DNA from: Xanthobacteraceae bacterium 501b
Lineage (GTDB): Bacteria; Pseudomonadota; Alphaproteobacteria; Rhizobiales; Xanthobacteraceae
Direction of reading: 5' to 3'
Length of the DNA stretch: 64,000 bases
NCBI GenBank assembly: GCA_000378025.1
Contig: KB899087.1
Coordinates: 4,273,501 to 4,337,500, forward strand
The notes under the pieces were generated by a model, which saw nothing but the letters and a program-made list of their open reading frames with translations, did no database searches and was not told the origin of the DNA. The translations under genes and the position numbers were made by a program. Shown here piece after piece: positions 1-7,636 of this stretch; positions within the stretch are counted from its first letter, which is position 1; each line of letters opens with the position of its first letter.

Positions 1-886
1 TCAGCACGAAGAACATCATCGCGGTGATGCGGGCCGTGGTCTGCACCGTGTCGATCAGCGTCCGCAGGGTGAAGCGCCCGGCGAAGGCGGCGACGAGGAT
101 GGAGCCGAGCGCGCCCATGCTGGCCGCTTCCGTCGGCGCGGCAATGCCGCCAATGATCGAGCCGAGCACGGCCAGCACGAGGCCGATCGGCGGCAGGCCA
201 ACCTTCAGCGCGCTCAGCCAGAGCTGCCGGCGCGGCATCGCCTGGCGCTCGGCGAGCGGAATGGCCGGCACTTTTTCCGGCCAGATGACGCCGACGAGCA
301 GCATGTAGACGCAGAAAATGCCGGTGAGCAGCAGCCCCGGCATCAGGGCGGCGGCGAACAGCGTGCCGACGGATTCGCCGAGAATGTCGGCGAGCAGGAT
401 CAGGATGGTGGAGGGTGGGATGAGCTGGCCGAGCGTGCCGGAGGCGCAGATGGCGCCGCAGGACAGGCTGCGGTCATAGCCGCGCCGCAGCAGGGTCGGC
501 AGGGTCAGCAGGCCGAGCGTGACGATGGTGGCGCCGACAATGCCCGTCGTCGCGCCCATCAGCATGCCGACGAGCACGATGCCCAGCCCCATGCCGCCGC
601 GCAGGCCGCCGGAGAGATGGCCGATCACCTCCATCAGCTCGTCGGCGAGCCGCGACTTCTCCAGCATCACGCCCATGAACACGAAGAGCGGGATGGCGAT
701 CAGCGTGTAATTGGCGGTGACGCCATAGATGCGCGCCGGCAGCAGCCCGAACAGGCTGGAGCCGAAGCCGAGCCAGCCGAAGAAGAAGCCGCTGATCGCC
801 AGCGTGAGCGCCACCGGCACGCCGATGAGCAGCATGACGAAGAAGGAGGCGATGCAGGCGATCGCCAGAATTTCATTGACGGGCAT
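1..886 (-). CDS. dctM: TRAP transporter large permease DctM, 3'-truncated by window edge
   Basis: Large membrane subunit of a tripartite ATP-independent periplasmic (TRAP) transporter; it carries the substrate through the inner membrane using an ion gradient. Reading the minus strand from the ATG at 886 gives about 295 hydrophobic residues starting MPVNEILAIACIASFFVMLL, with family hallmarks such as the loop GATTGIVGATIVTLG and the segment SGTLGQLIPPSTILILLAD. Family members have about 430 residues, so roughly the last third lies outside the window. Its start overlaps the end of the DctQ gene by 14 bases, so the two are translationally coupled. The P-Q-M order is typical of TRAP operons. Confidence 0.93.
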   Translation of the reverse strand, partial: MPVNEILAIACIASFFVMLLIGVPVALTLAISGFFFGWLGFGSSLFGLLPARIYGVTANYTLIAIPLFVFMGVMLEKSRLADELMEVIGHLSGGLRGGMGLGIVLVGMLMGATTGIVGATIVTLGLLTLPTLLRRGYDRSLSCGAICASGTLGQLIPPSTILILLADILGESVGTLFAAALMPGLLLTGIFCVYMLLVGVIWPEKVPAIPLAERQAMPRRQLWLSALKVGLPPIGLVLAVLGSIIGGIAAPTEAASMGALGSILVAAFAGRFTLRTLIDTVQTTARITAMMFFVL

Positions 887-1421
887 TGGCAGGCACCTGC
901 GCGGGAGGAGAGGCCTCGCCGCCGAGGAAGGGGATGAGGGCGCGCAGGCTGGCGGCAAGGCTCTGGAGGAGCAGCAGCACGAAGCCGGCCGGGATCATCG
1001 CCTTGATGATGAAGCGATAGGGCAGCCCGCCGGGATCGGGCGAGCCTTCGCCGATGCGGTAGGACTGCATCACATAGCGCCAGGACAGGATGATGATGAT
1101 GACCGACAGCGCCACCACGCTCAGCGCCGAGAACAGGTCGATCGCCTGCCGCACGCGCAGGGGCAGGCGGGCATAGAGGATGTCCACCCGCACATGGCCT
1201 TCATGCTTGATCGTGTAGGCGATGCACAGCAGCGTCAGCGGCGCCATCAGGTGCCATTCCAGCTCCTGCATCGCCACCGAGCCGGTGCTGAAGACGTAGC
1301 GCATCAGCACATTGCCGGCCATGACGAGGACGAGCGCGAAGCCCGTCCACGCCGCGACCCAGCCGCAGGCCTCGACGATCACGTCGAGGCCGCGGGCGAT
1401 TTTTTCGAGAGTGCCGCTCAT
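873..1421 (-). CDS. dctQ: TRAP transporter small permease DctQ
   Basis: Small four-helix membrane subunit of the TRAP transporter, 182 residues, joining the binding protein and DctM. Hydrophobic helices lie near residues 20-45, 55-75, 95-120 and 135-160, with the family-typical patterns GNVLMRYVF and HEGHVRVDIL. I chose the ATG at 1421 (MSGTLEKIARG) because it overlaps the DctP stop as ATGA; the longer frame upstream is DctP coding sequence read out of phase. It is the middle gene of the DctP-DctQ-DctM operon. Confidence 0.93.
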   Translation of the reverse strand: MSGTLEKIARGLDVIVEACGWVAAWTGFALVLVMAGNVLMRYVFSTGSVAMQELEWHLMAPLTLLCIAYTIKHEGHVRVDILYARLPLRVRQAIDLFSALSVVALSVIIIILSWRYVMQSYRIGEGSPDPGGLPYRFIIKAMIPAGFVLLLLQSLAASLRALIPFLGGEASPPAQVPANARQ

Positions 1422-2512
1422 GAGCCCCTGCGGATCTGGGTCTGGTACACCGCCTCGGAAAGGCCGGCCCACTGGCTGTGCTTGGCGGCGAAGGCCGTGA
1501 AGCTGTCATAGACCTTCTTGATCTTCGGGTCGGAATCGGCGAGCTGCTGCAGCGTGGTGGCGGAGACCTCGCGCAGCTTGTCGACCACAGGCGCCGGGTA
1601 GGGGCCGGCGATCACGCCCTGGTTCTGCACGAGATCGGCCATCGCCTCGCCATTGGTCGCCTCGCACCAGGTGTGGCTGAGCACGTTGCAGGCCATGGCG
1701 GCGGCGCGGACGATTTCCTTGAGATCGTCCGGCAGCGAGTTCCAGGCGGTCTTGTTGACGATCAGCTCGGTAACGTTGTTCGGCTCGTGCCAGCCGGTGG
1801 TGTAATAGTATTTCGCCGCCTTCTGCAGGCCGAGGCGCCGGTCCTGATAGGGGCCGACGAATTCGGCCGCGTCGATCACGCCGCGCTCCAGCGCCGGGAA
1901 GATCTCGCCGCCGGGCAGCAGCTTCACGTCGACGCCGAGCTGGGCATAGACCTTTCCGGCGAGGCCCGGGATGCGCATCTTCAGGCCCTTGAAGTCCTCG
2001 ACCTTCTCGATCGGCTTGCGGAACCAGCCGGACATCTGCACGCCGGTATTGCCCAGCGGCATCGGCACGAGGTTGAAGGGGTCGTAGAGCTCTTCCCACA
2101 GCTGCAGGCCGCCGCCATGGTAGATCCAGGCGTTCTGGCCCTGGAAATTGAGGCCGAAGGGCACGCAGGTGAAGAACTGCGCCGCCGGCACCTTGCCGGC
2201 CCAGAAATAGGAATTGGCGGCGTTCATCTCGACCGTGCCTGACGAGACCGCGTCGAAGCCTTCAAGCGCCGGGATGAGTTCGCCCGCCGCGAAGTGCTGG
2301 ATGGTGAGGCGCCCGCCCGACATCTTGCCGACCAGATCGCAGAAATAGGTCGGGCTGCCCGGGCCGGTGACATAGAAGGGCGCGCCGGGACCATAGGCAT
2401 TGGTCATCTTCCAGCTGAACGTCTCCTGGGCGCGGGCGACGTGCGGCGCGGCGAGCGTGACGGCAGCGGCGGTGCCGGCAAGGCTGGCCCCCAGAAATCC
2501 ACGGCGATCCAT
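1418..2512 (-). CDS. TRAP transporter periplasmic binding protein (TakP-like DctP)
   Basis: Periplasmic solute-binding protein of the TRAP system, 364 residues. The N-terminus MDRRGFLGASLAGTAAAV with cleavage near AHVARA-type residues is a twin-arginine (Tat) signal. The body carries the DctP-family stretch GLKMRIPGLAGKVYAQLGV and the DAAEFVGPYQD segment, which resembles TakP, the 2-oxo-acid-binding TRAP protein of Rhodobacter. The substrate is therefore inferred to be a small carboxylate, possibly a 2-oxo acid or related hydroxy acid. The ATG at 2512 follows AAGGGGA at good spacing. It heads the operon and is divergent from the AraC-acetamidase fusion gene, so a substrate linked to that enzyme is also possible. 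Confidence 0.92.
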   Translation of the reverse strand: MDRRGFLGASLAGTAAAVTLAAPHVARAQETFSWKMTNAYGPGAPFYVTGPGSPTYFCDLVGKMSGGRLTIQHFAAGELIPALEGFDAVSSGTVEMNAANSYFWAGKVPAAQFFTCVPFGLNFQGQNAWIYHGGGLQLWEELYDPFNLVPMPLGNTGVQMSGWFRKPIEKVEDFKGLKMRIPGLAGKVYAQLGVDVKLLPGGEIFPALERGVIDAAEFVGPYQDRRLGLQKAAKYYYTTGWHEPNNVTELIVNKTAWNSLPDDLKEIVRAAAMACNVLSHTWCEATNGEAMADLVQNQGVIAGPYPAPVVDKLREVSATTLQQLADSDPKIKKVYDSFTAFAAKHSQWAGLSEAVYQTQIRRGS

Positions 2513-2659
2513 GTTGTTCCCCTTGTCTTGATGGGCGCCGTGAGCCTGCGGCGCGTCCTGATCGGGACGAGATAACCCGGCGAAACGGCGCCAGGGCAAT
2601 GCCCCATTGGGGGCAGGGGCTGGGCAGGCGGGCACTGGCGCGGCCGGGATCGACGTCAA

Positions 2660-2751
2660 ATTATAGATTAAAAACAATACGTTGTTCAGAAATGACGCGA
2701 TTTTGTGCGCCGGTCCTCCGCATCGGCGCGACAAGTTTTTGTGCGCCGTTC
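2660..2751. promoter_or_regulatory. Divergent control region with direct repeats, TRAP operon / AraC-acetamidase gene
   Basis: The 289-base spacer between the divergent genes is locally AT-rich. On the minus strand it holds a perfect TATAAT (2665-2660) without a recognisable -35 box. Upstream of it sit two near-identical direct repeats, TTTTGTGCGCCGGTC at 2701-2715 and TTTTGTGCGCCGTTC at 2737-2751 (14 of 15 identical, 36 bases apart). A strong -10 with a weak -35 plus upstream direct repeats is the classic layout of an AraC-activated promoter. Binding by the neighbouring fusion protein is inference. Confidence 0.5.
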
Positions 2752-2801
2752 GTCAAAGTGCTTCACTGCGGAAACCGCCTCCCACCGTGTAGACCCCCCG
2801 C

Positions 2802-5147
2802 ATGAACCGAGCCGCCCCGATTTCGATCAACGCCTTTCCCGCCAGCAAGCAGGAAGCCGCCTGGCGCGAGACGCTGGCCGGCCTCGCATTGGTGGCGCGG
2901 ATGCCAAAGGAGGCGGTGTTCCATTTCGGCGAGGTGTCGATCAAGCGGTCGCCGACCCAGGCCACCTTCGCCCTGCTGCGCTCGCGGGCGCAGGACCTCG
3001 TCCCTCTGGCCGAGGCCGAGCCGCAGATCCTGATCGGCTTCGTCAATTATGGCCGGGGCCACCTCACCGATTCCGGCCGCCGCGCGGCTGAGTTCGCCGA
3101 TGGCGATCTGTGGGTCTGCGATCCGGCGACGCGCTTCTCGGTGCAGTTCCGCAACGATTTCGAGCTGCTGCTGCTGCGCCTGCCGCGCGAGAGGCTGGTG
3201 GGGCGCCTCGGCCGCGCCGCCACCGTGCCGACGCTGGTGCTGGGCGAATCGATTTCCGCGCTCGCCGCCCGGCCGATGATGCGGGCGCTGGCGGCGAACT
3301 TCGCCATGATGGAGGATGGCGACGTGATGGCGGCCGAGCCGGCCATCACCGAGTTGGTGCTCTCGGCCCTGCTGGCCGAGGCGCGGCCGGAGGAGGACAC
3401 CGCCACCCAGGTGCAGGCCGCCCATTTCGCCCGCGTCTGCGGGCAGATCGAGGCGCGGCTGCGCGAGCCCGACCTCTCGGTGGCGGATATCGCCAAGGCG
3501 GAAGGGCTGTCGGCGCGTTATATTCAGCGCCTGTTCGAGGGACAGGACCGCTCCTTCTCCGACTATGTCCGCCACCGCCGGCTGGAGCAGTGCCGGCTCG
3601 ATCTGGTCAATCCCCAGCACGCCGATCGCTCGATCGCCGAGATCGGCTTTCGCTGGGGCTTTGCCGACCAGGCGCATTTCAGCCGGGTGTTCAGCGCCGC
3701 CTATGCCATCTCGCCGCGCGACTACCGCAAGTCCGCCGGCTCGACCGTGGCGACCCGCTGGACGCGGGGGCGCCCGATGCACTCAGGCTCGCGCCCGGTG
3801 CGGCCCGCCCCGCCCGCCGCGACCATCGCGCCGGACGCTGCCGGGGCGGAGGCGCCTGCGCTCGCAGTCGCCGAGCGTGCGCCGACGGAGGCGCCCGGCC
3901 ACCATCATCTGCCGGTCTCGCGCGACACCGTGCATTGGGGCTATCTCTCGCGCACCATCCCCCCGGTGCTGCGGGTGCGCTCGGGGGCGCGGGTCACGGT
4001 CGAAACCCTGACACAGCACGCCTCGGACGATGCCGAGCGGATGATCGAGGGCGATGCCGGCGCCGAAAGCGTGTTTCGCTGGACGCGCGACTTCAAGGCG
4101 GTGGACCGGCGCGGCGCCGGCCCGGTGAACGCCTCGATCTTCGGGCGCGGCGCGGGCGAGGGCTTCGGCGTGCACATCTGCACCGGGCCGATCTTCGTGC
4201 ACGGCGCCGAGCCGGGCGATGTGCTTGAAGTGGAGATCCTCGATCTCAGCCCGCGCCCCTGCGCCAATCCGGCCTATGCGGGGCAGGCCTTCGGCTCCAA
4301 TGCGGCGGCGGCCTGGGGCTTTCACCATGACGACATTCTCGACGAGCCGCGCAAGCGCGAGGTGATCACCGTCTACCGCACCGACGCGGCCGGCGAGAGC
4401 GGCTTTGCCGAGGCGGTCTATTCCTTCCGCTGGGTGCCGCAGACCGACCCGTTCGGTGTGGTCCATGAGACGATCGACTATCCCGGCGTGCCGGTCGACC
4501 ATGCCCGCATCGAGAAGCGCGAGGGGGTGCTGAAGGGCGCCCGCATCCCGGTTCGCCCGCATTTCGGCTTCATCGCGGTGGCCCCGCGCGAGACCGACAT
4601 CGTCGATTCCGTGCCGCCCGGCTATTTCGGCGGCAATATCGACAATTGGCGGGCGGGAAAGGGCGCGCGGGTCTATCTGCCGGTGGCGGTGCCGGGGGCG
4701 CTGCTCTCGCTCGGCGACCCGCATCTGGCGCAGGGCGATGGCGAGATCAGCGGCACGGCGCTGGAATGCTCGCTCACCGGGCAGGTGCGCCTGGTGCTGC
4801 ACAAGCGCGGGGAGACGGAAAAGGTGTTTCTGAATGGGCTGGCGGCGCCGCTGATCGAGACGCCGGACGCCTGGCTGCTGCACGGCTTCAGCTACACCAA
4901 CTATCTCCGGGAGCTGGGCCGCAACGCCCAGTCCGAAGTGTTCAAGCGCTCCTCGCTCAGCCGGGCGCTGCGCAGCGCCTCGCGCGCCACCCGCAACTTC
5001 CTGATGGAACGCTACGGCCTCGATGAAGACGAGGCGGTTTCGCTGATGTCGGTGGCGGTCGATTTCGGCGTCACCCAGGTCGCCGACGGCAATTGGGGCA
5101 TCCATGCCCGGGTGGCGAAGGCGATCTTCGAGCCCCCGGGCGACTGA
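2802..5147 (+). CDS. AraC-family regulator fused to acetamidase/formamidase
   Basis: A 781-residue single reading frame with two normally separate parts. Residues about 20-220 look like an AraC-type ligand/oligomerisation domain. Residues 224-312 are a complete two-helix-turn-helix AraC DNA-binding domain (LSVADIAKAEGLSARYIQRL and IAEIGFRWGFADQAHFSRVF). A Pro/Ala-rich linker (about 313-365) leads to an acetamidase/formamidase (FmdA/AmdA) domain to the C-terminus, with the metal-site motif GDPHLAQGDGE at 638-648 and the GNIDNW segment. The enzyme family hydrolyses amides to carboxylate and ammonia. An internal ATG at codon 326 could give a free enzyme. No strong ribosome site precedes 2802. 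It is divergent from the TRAP operon, which it probably controls. Confidence 0.9.
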   Translation: MNRAAPISINAFPASKQEAAWRETLAGLALVARMPKEAVFHFGEVSIKRSPTQATFALLRSRAQDLVPLAEAEPQILIGFVNYGRGHLTDSGRRAAEFADGDLWVCDPATRFSVQFRNDFELLLLRLPRERLVGRLGRAATVPTLVLGESISALAARPMMRALAANFAMMEDGDVMAAEPAITELVLSALLAEARPEEDTATQVQAAHFARVCGQIEARLREPDLSVADIAKAEGLSARYIQRLFEGQDRSFSDYVRHRRLEQCRLDLVNPQHADRSIAEIGFRWGFADQAHFSRVFSAAYAISPRDYRKSAGSTVATRWTRGRPMHSGSRPVRPAPPAATIAPDAAGAEAPALAVAERAPTEAPGHHHLPVSRDTVHWGYLSRTIPPVLRVRSGARVTVETLTQHASDDAERMIEGDAGAESVFRWTRDFKAVDRRGAGPVNASIFGRGAGEGFGVHICTGPIFVHGAEPGDVLEVEILDLSPRPCANPAYAGQAFGSNAAAAWGFHHDDILDEPRKREVITVYRTDAAGESGFAEAVYSFRWVPQTDPFGVVHETIDYPGVPVDHARIEKREGVLKGARIPVRPHFGFIAVAPRETDIVDSVPPGYFGGNIDNWRAGKGARVYLPVAVPGALLSLGDPHLAQGDGEISGTALECSLTGQVRLVLHKRGETEKVFLNGLAAPLIETPDAWLLHGFSYTNYLRELGRNAQSEVFKRSSLSRALRSASRATRNFLMERYGLDEDEAVSLMSVAVDFGVTQVADGNWGIHARVAKAIFEPPGD

Positions 5148-5161
5148 CCGCGCGGCCGATT

Positions 5162-5440
5162 CTAGCGCTGGTTCTCCTGCGCGCGGAAGCTGGGCAGGGC
5201 GCGCAGGGCGAAGGCGGTCAGGTGCTCGGGATCGCGCAGACCGGACTTCGCCCCTTCGAGAATGGCGAAGGCCAGAAGGCTGCGAATGCCCTCGCCGATG
5301 ACCAGCCGTTCGGACACCTGATCGCAGGCCCGGGCGAACACGGTGTCGAGCAGTTCCACGTCCTCGGGCTCATAGGCGGCCCCCGCGAGCGCCTCGTCGA
5401 TCGCGAAAGGGCTTGTGATCTCCGAAATCTCGAAAGACAT
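5162..5440 (-). CDS. Small hypothetical protein, 92 residues
   Basis: I do not recognise this protein. It starts MSFEISEITSPFAIDEAL, is acidic in the first half and predicted helical, and has neither a signal peptide nor membrane segments. The ATG at 5440 is preceded by a strong GGGAGGAG ribosome site at 7-base spacing, which supports a real gene and fixes the start. It converges on the fusion gene with a 14-base gap. A longer open frame upstream exists but lacks coding character. No function is proposed. Confidence 0.6.
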   Translation of the reverse strand: MSFEISEITSPFAIDEALAGAAYEPEDVELLDTVFARACDQVSERLVIGEGIRSLLAFAILEGAKSGLRDPEHLTAFALRALPSFRAQENQR

Positions 5441-5841
5441 GCGCCGGCTCCTCCCATGGAGTATTGCGAAAGCGCGACGAGAACGGTCCCGTGGTCTCTC
5501 AGTCGCCAGCCTGCTTGTCTTCACCGACGATGACGAAGTGTAACATGGCGCGGCGCAACTCGGTGGGGTGGAGATACCTTCGCGCGTCGGGCGCCGCGAT
5601 TGTCGCGGCCCTTCGCTCGGTGCTTCTGCGCCGCTCCCTGGCCCGCCTCGGCTATCCCATTTAGCGGGCTGGGGAACCCGGCGCCGCCGCCGGCATTGCC
5701 TGAGGCGGCGTGACGCGCGCCGCAGGGTTCCGCGCTGCGGACCCCGGCATTTCTGCCGCGAAATTGATCCACGCCGGACTCCAGGCCGTAAAATGGGGTT
5801 CGTCGGAGATCGCAAAAGACCCACCAGCGTGAGCGAGGCAA
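5441..5841. other. Intergenic stretch, about 400 bases, no gene recognised
   Basis: It lies between two divergent small genes and presumably holds both promoters. I saw no tRNA, no clear sigma-70 hexamer pair and no convincing inverted repeat. Short open frames here overlap each other in several phases and look like GC-rich noise. Confidence 0.4.
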
Positions 5842-6114
5842 ATGGTCAGGACGATCCAAGCCAAGGGATGGCTGCGCACCAGCGGTTTCGGTTCCGCCAC
5901 CGCCCGCTTCGAGATCCGCTTTGAAAGCGATGGAGCGGTGGGCGAAGTGTGCTCCGAACTGGCGATGATGGCGGAGGCCCGGAGCGCCGGCCGGGCCTTG
6001 CTGGTGACCGAGGCCGGCCGGTGGATTTCCATCCGCCCCACGGACATGGCTGGAAACGTCCTGCGGTTCCAGGTGCTCGACGACGAGGCGACGCTGGCCC
6101 GCTGCTTCTCCTGA
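5842..6114 (+). CDS. Small hypothetical protein, 90 residues
   Basis: Unknown protein starting MVRTIQAKGWLRTSGFGSAT. Its alternating polar and hydrophobic strands (ARFEIRFESD, GRWISIRPTDMAGNVLRFQVL) suggest a small beta-rich cytoplasmic fold. A weak GAGG lies only four bases before the ATG. It ends 12 bases before the convergent ndh stop. Codon use resembles the neighbours, so it is probably genuine, but I cannot assign a family or role. Confidence 0.5.
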   Translation: MVRTIQAKGWLRTSGFGSATARFEIRFESDGAVGEVCSELAMMAEARSAGRALLVTEAGRWISIRPTDMAGNVLRFQVLDDEATLARCFS

Positions 6115-6126
6115 GCGCCGATGCCT

Positions 6127-7509
6127 TCAAGCCGGCGGGTGCAGGCTCGCGGGGTCCGGCGGCAATTCGCGCACCGGGGCGGGCTCGACATCACCGGTGA
6201 TCAGCCGCGCCGCGCGCTGATAGGTCAGGTAGTTCCATAGCCAGGACATGGCGACGGTGATGCGGTTGCGCGCGCCGACCAGAAAATAGACGTGCACGAT
6301 CCCCCAGAACATCCAGCCGAGGAAGCCGGTCAGCTCAAAGCGGCCCAGTTTCACCACCGCGGCGTTGCGGCCGATGGTGGCGAGGTCGCCGGCGTGGCGG
6401 TAGCGGAAGCCGGGTGAAGTGGTGCCGGCAAGGCGCGCCTCGATGACGGCGGCGACATGGTCGCCCATCTGCTTGGCGGCGGGGGCGATGCCGGGCACCG
6501 GCTTGCCCTGACGGTCGGTGATCGCGGCCGCGTCGCCGATGACAAAGATGTCCGGTTCGCCCGGCACGCTGAGATCGGGCTCGACGCGGCACCGCCCGGC
6601 GCGGTCGGTCTCCGCTCCCAGCCATTGCGCCGCCGGCGAGGCGCGCACCCCTGCCGCCCAGATCTTGGTGGCCACCGGCAGGCTCTCGCCGCCTTCCAGC
6701 GTCACATGGTCGGGGCCGATATCGATCACCGGCCGGCCGGTCAGCACCTCCACGCCCATCGCCTCCAGTCGCTCGCGCGCATGGGCGGACAGCCGTTCCG
6801 GCAAAGCGGGCAGCAGCCGCTCGCCGGCCTCGATCAAGAGAATGCGCGCGGTGCGCGGATCGACGCGCTTGAAATCGGGGGCCAGCGCATGGCGGGAAAT
6901 CTCGGCGATGGAGCCGGCGAGTTCCACCCCGGTCGGCCCGCCGCCGATGATGGCGAAGCTCAGCAGCCGACGGCGGGTGTCCGGCTCGGAGGCGACCTCC
7001 GCCCGCTCGAAGGCCAAAAGGATGCGCCGGCGCAGCTGGGTGGCGTCCTCGATATTCTTCAGCCCCGGGGCGAAGCGCGCCCATTCCTCATGGCCGAAAT
7101 AGGAGTGCGTCGCGCCCGTGGCCAGCACGAGGAAATCGAAGCGGATCGGCCCTTCGCTGGTGAGGATCTCGCGGCGGTCGCGGTCCACGCCTTCCGCCCG
7201 CGCCATCAGCAGGGTGATGTTGCTCTGGCGCGAGAGAATATGGCGGATCGGCCAAGCGATATCGGCCGGAGAGAGCGTGGCGGTCGCCACCTGGTAGAGC
7301 AGTGGCTGGAAGCAGTGATAATTGTGCCGGTCGATCAGCGTTACATTCACCGGCGCCCTGGCCAGCCCCCGCGCCACCTGAAGCCCGCCAAATCCCGCGC
7401 CGACGATGACGACATGGGGACGGGTGGCGGGGCCCGGCGCGCCGGGCTCCCCTTCGGTGCCGATCCGTTCGGGCGCGTGCGGCTCGTCGCGTGAATCCTC
7501 TGCGGGCAT
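6127..7509 (-). CDS. ndh: Type II NADH dehydrogenase (NDH-2)
   Basis: Single-subunit, non-proton-pumping NADH:quinone oxidoreductase of the inner membrane, 460 residues. The FAD dinucleotide fold is at about residues 34-65 (VVIVGAGFGGLQVARGLA), the NADH fold near 190-215 (FAIIGGGPTGVELAGSIAE), and the second FAD motif is DIFVIGDAA. The C-terminal amphipathic and hydrophobic region (GFLGWMFWGIVHVYFLVG) fits membrane attachment. ATG 7509 is preceded by AGGGATGAGG. The first 30 residues are a charged Pro-rich tail not needed for the fold. It supplies electrons to quinone and so to the oxidases encoded nearby. Confidence 0.92.
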   Translation of the reverse strand: MPAEDSRDEPHAPERIGTEGEPGAPGPATRPHVVIVGAGFGGLQVARGLARAPVNVTLIDRHNYHCFQPLLYQVATATLSPADIAWPIRHILSRQSNITLLMARAEGVDRDRREILTSEGPIRFDFLVLATGATHSYFGHEEWARFAPGLKNIEDATQLRRRILLAFERAEVASEPDTRRRLLSFAIIGGGPTGVELAGSIAEISRHALAPDFKRVDPRTARILLIEAGERLLPALPERLSAHARERLEAMGVEVLTGRPVIDIGPDHVTLEGGESLPVATKIWAAGVRASPAAQWLGAETDRAGRCRVEPDLSVPGEPDIFVIGDAAAITDRQGKPVPGIAPAAKQMGDHVAAVIEARLAGTTSPGFRYRHAGDLATIGRNAAVVKLGRFELTGFLGWMFWGIVHVYFLVGARNRITVAMSWLWNYLTYQRAARLITGDVEPAPVRELPPDPASLHPPA

Positions 7510-7636
7510 GGCATCCTCATCCCTTTGATGGCGCCCCCGCCCCCTGCGCGTCTCCCGTCCGGAGACGCATGCCAGAGTGCGCCATCCAAGCATCGGCGCC
7601 GGCCCGGGCGCAACCCCTGTAGGCCGCCGGCCCCGT

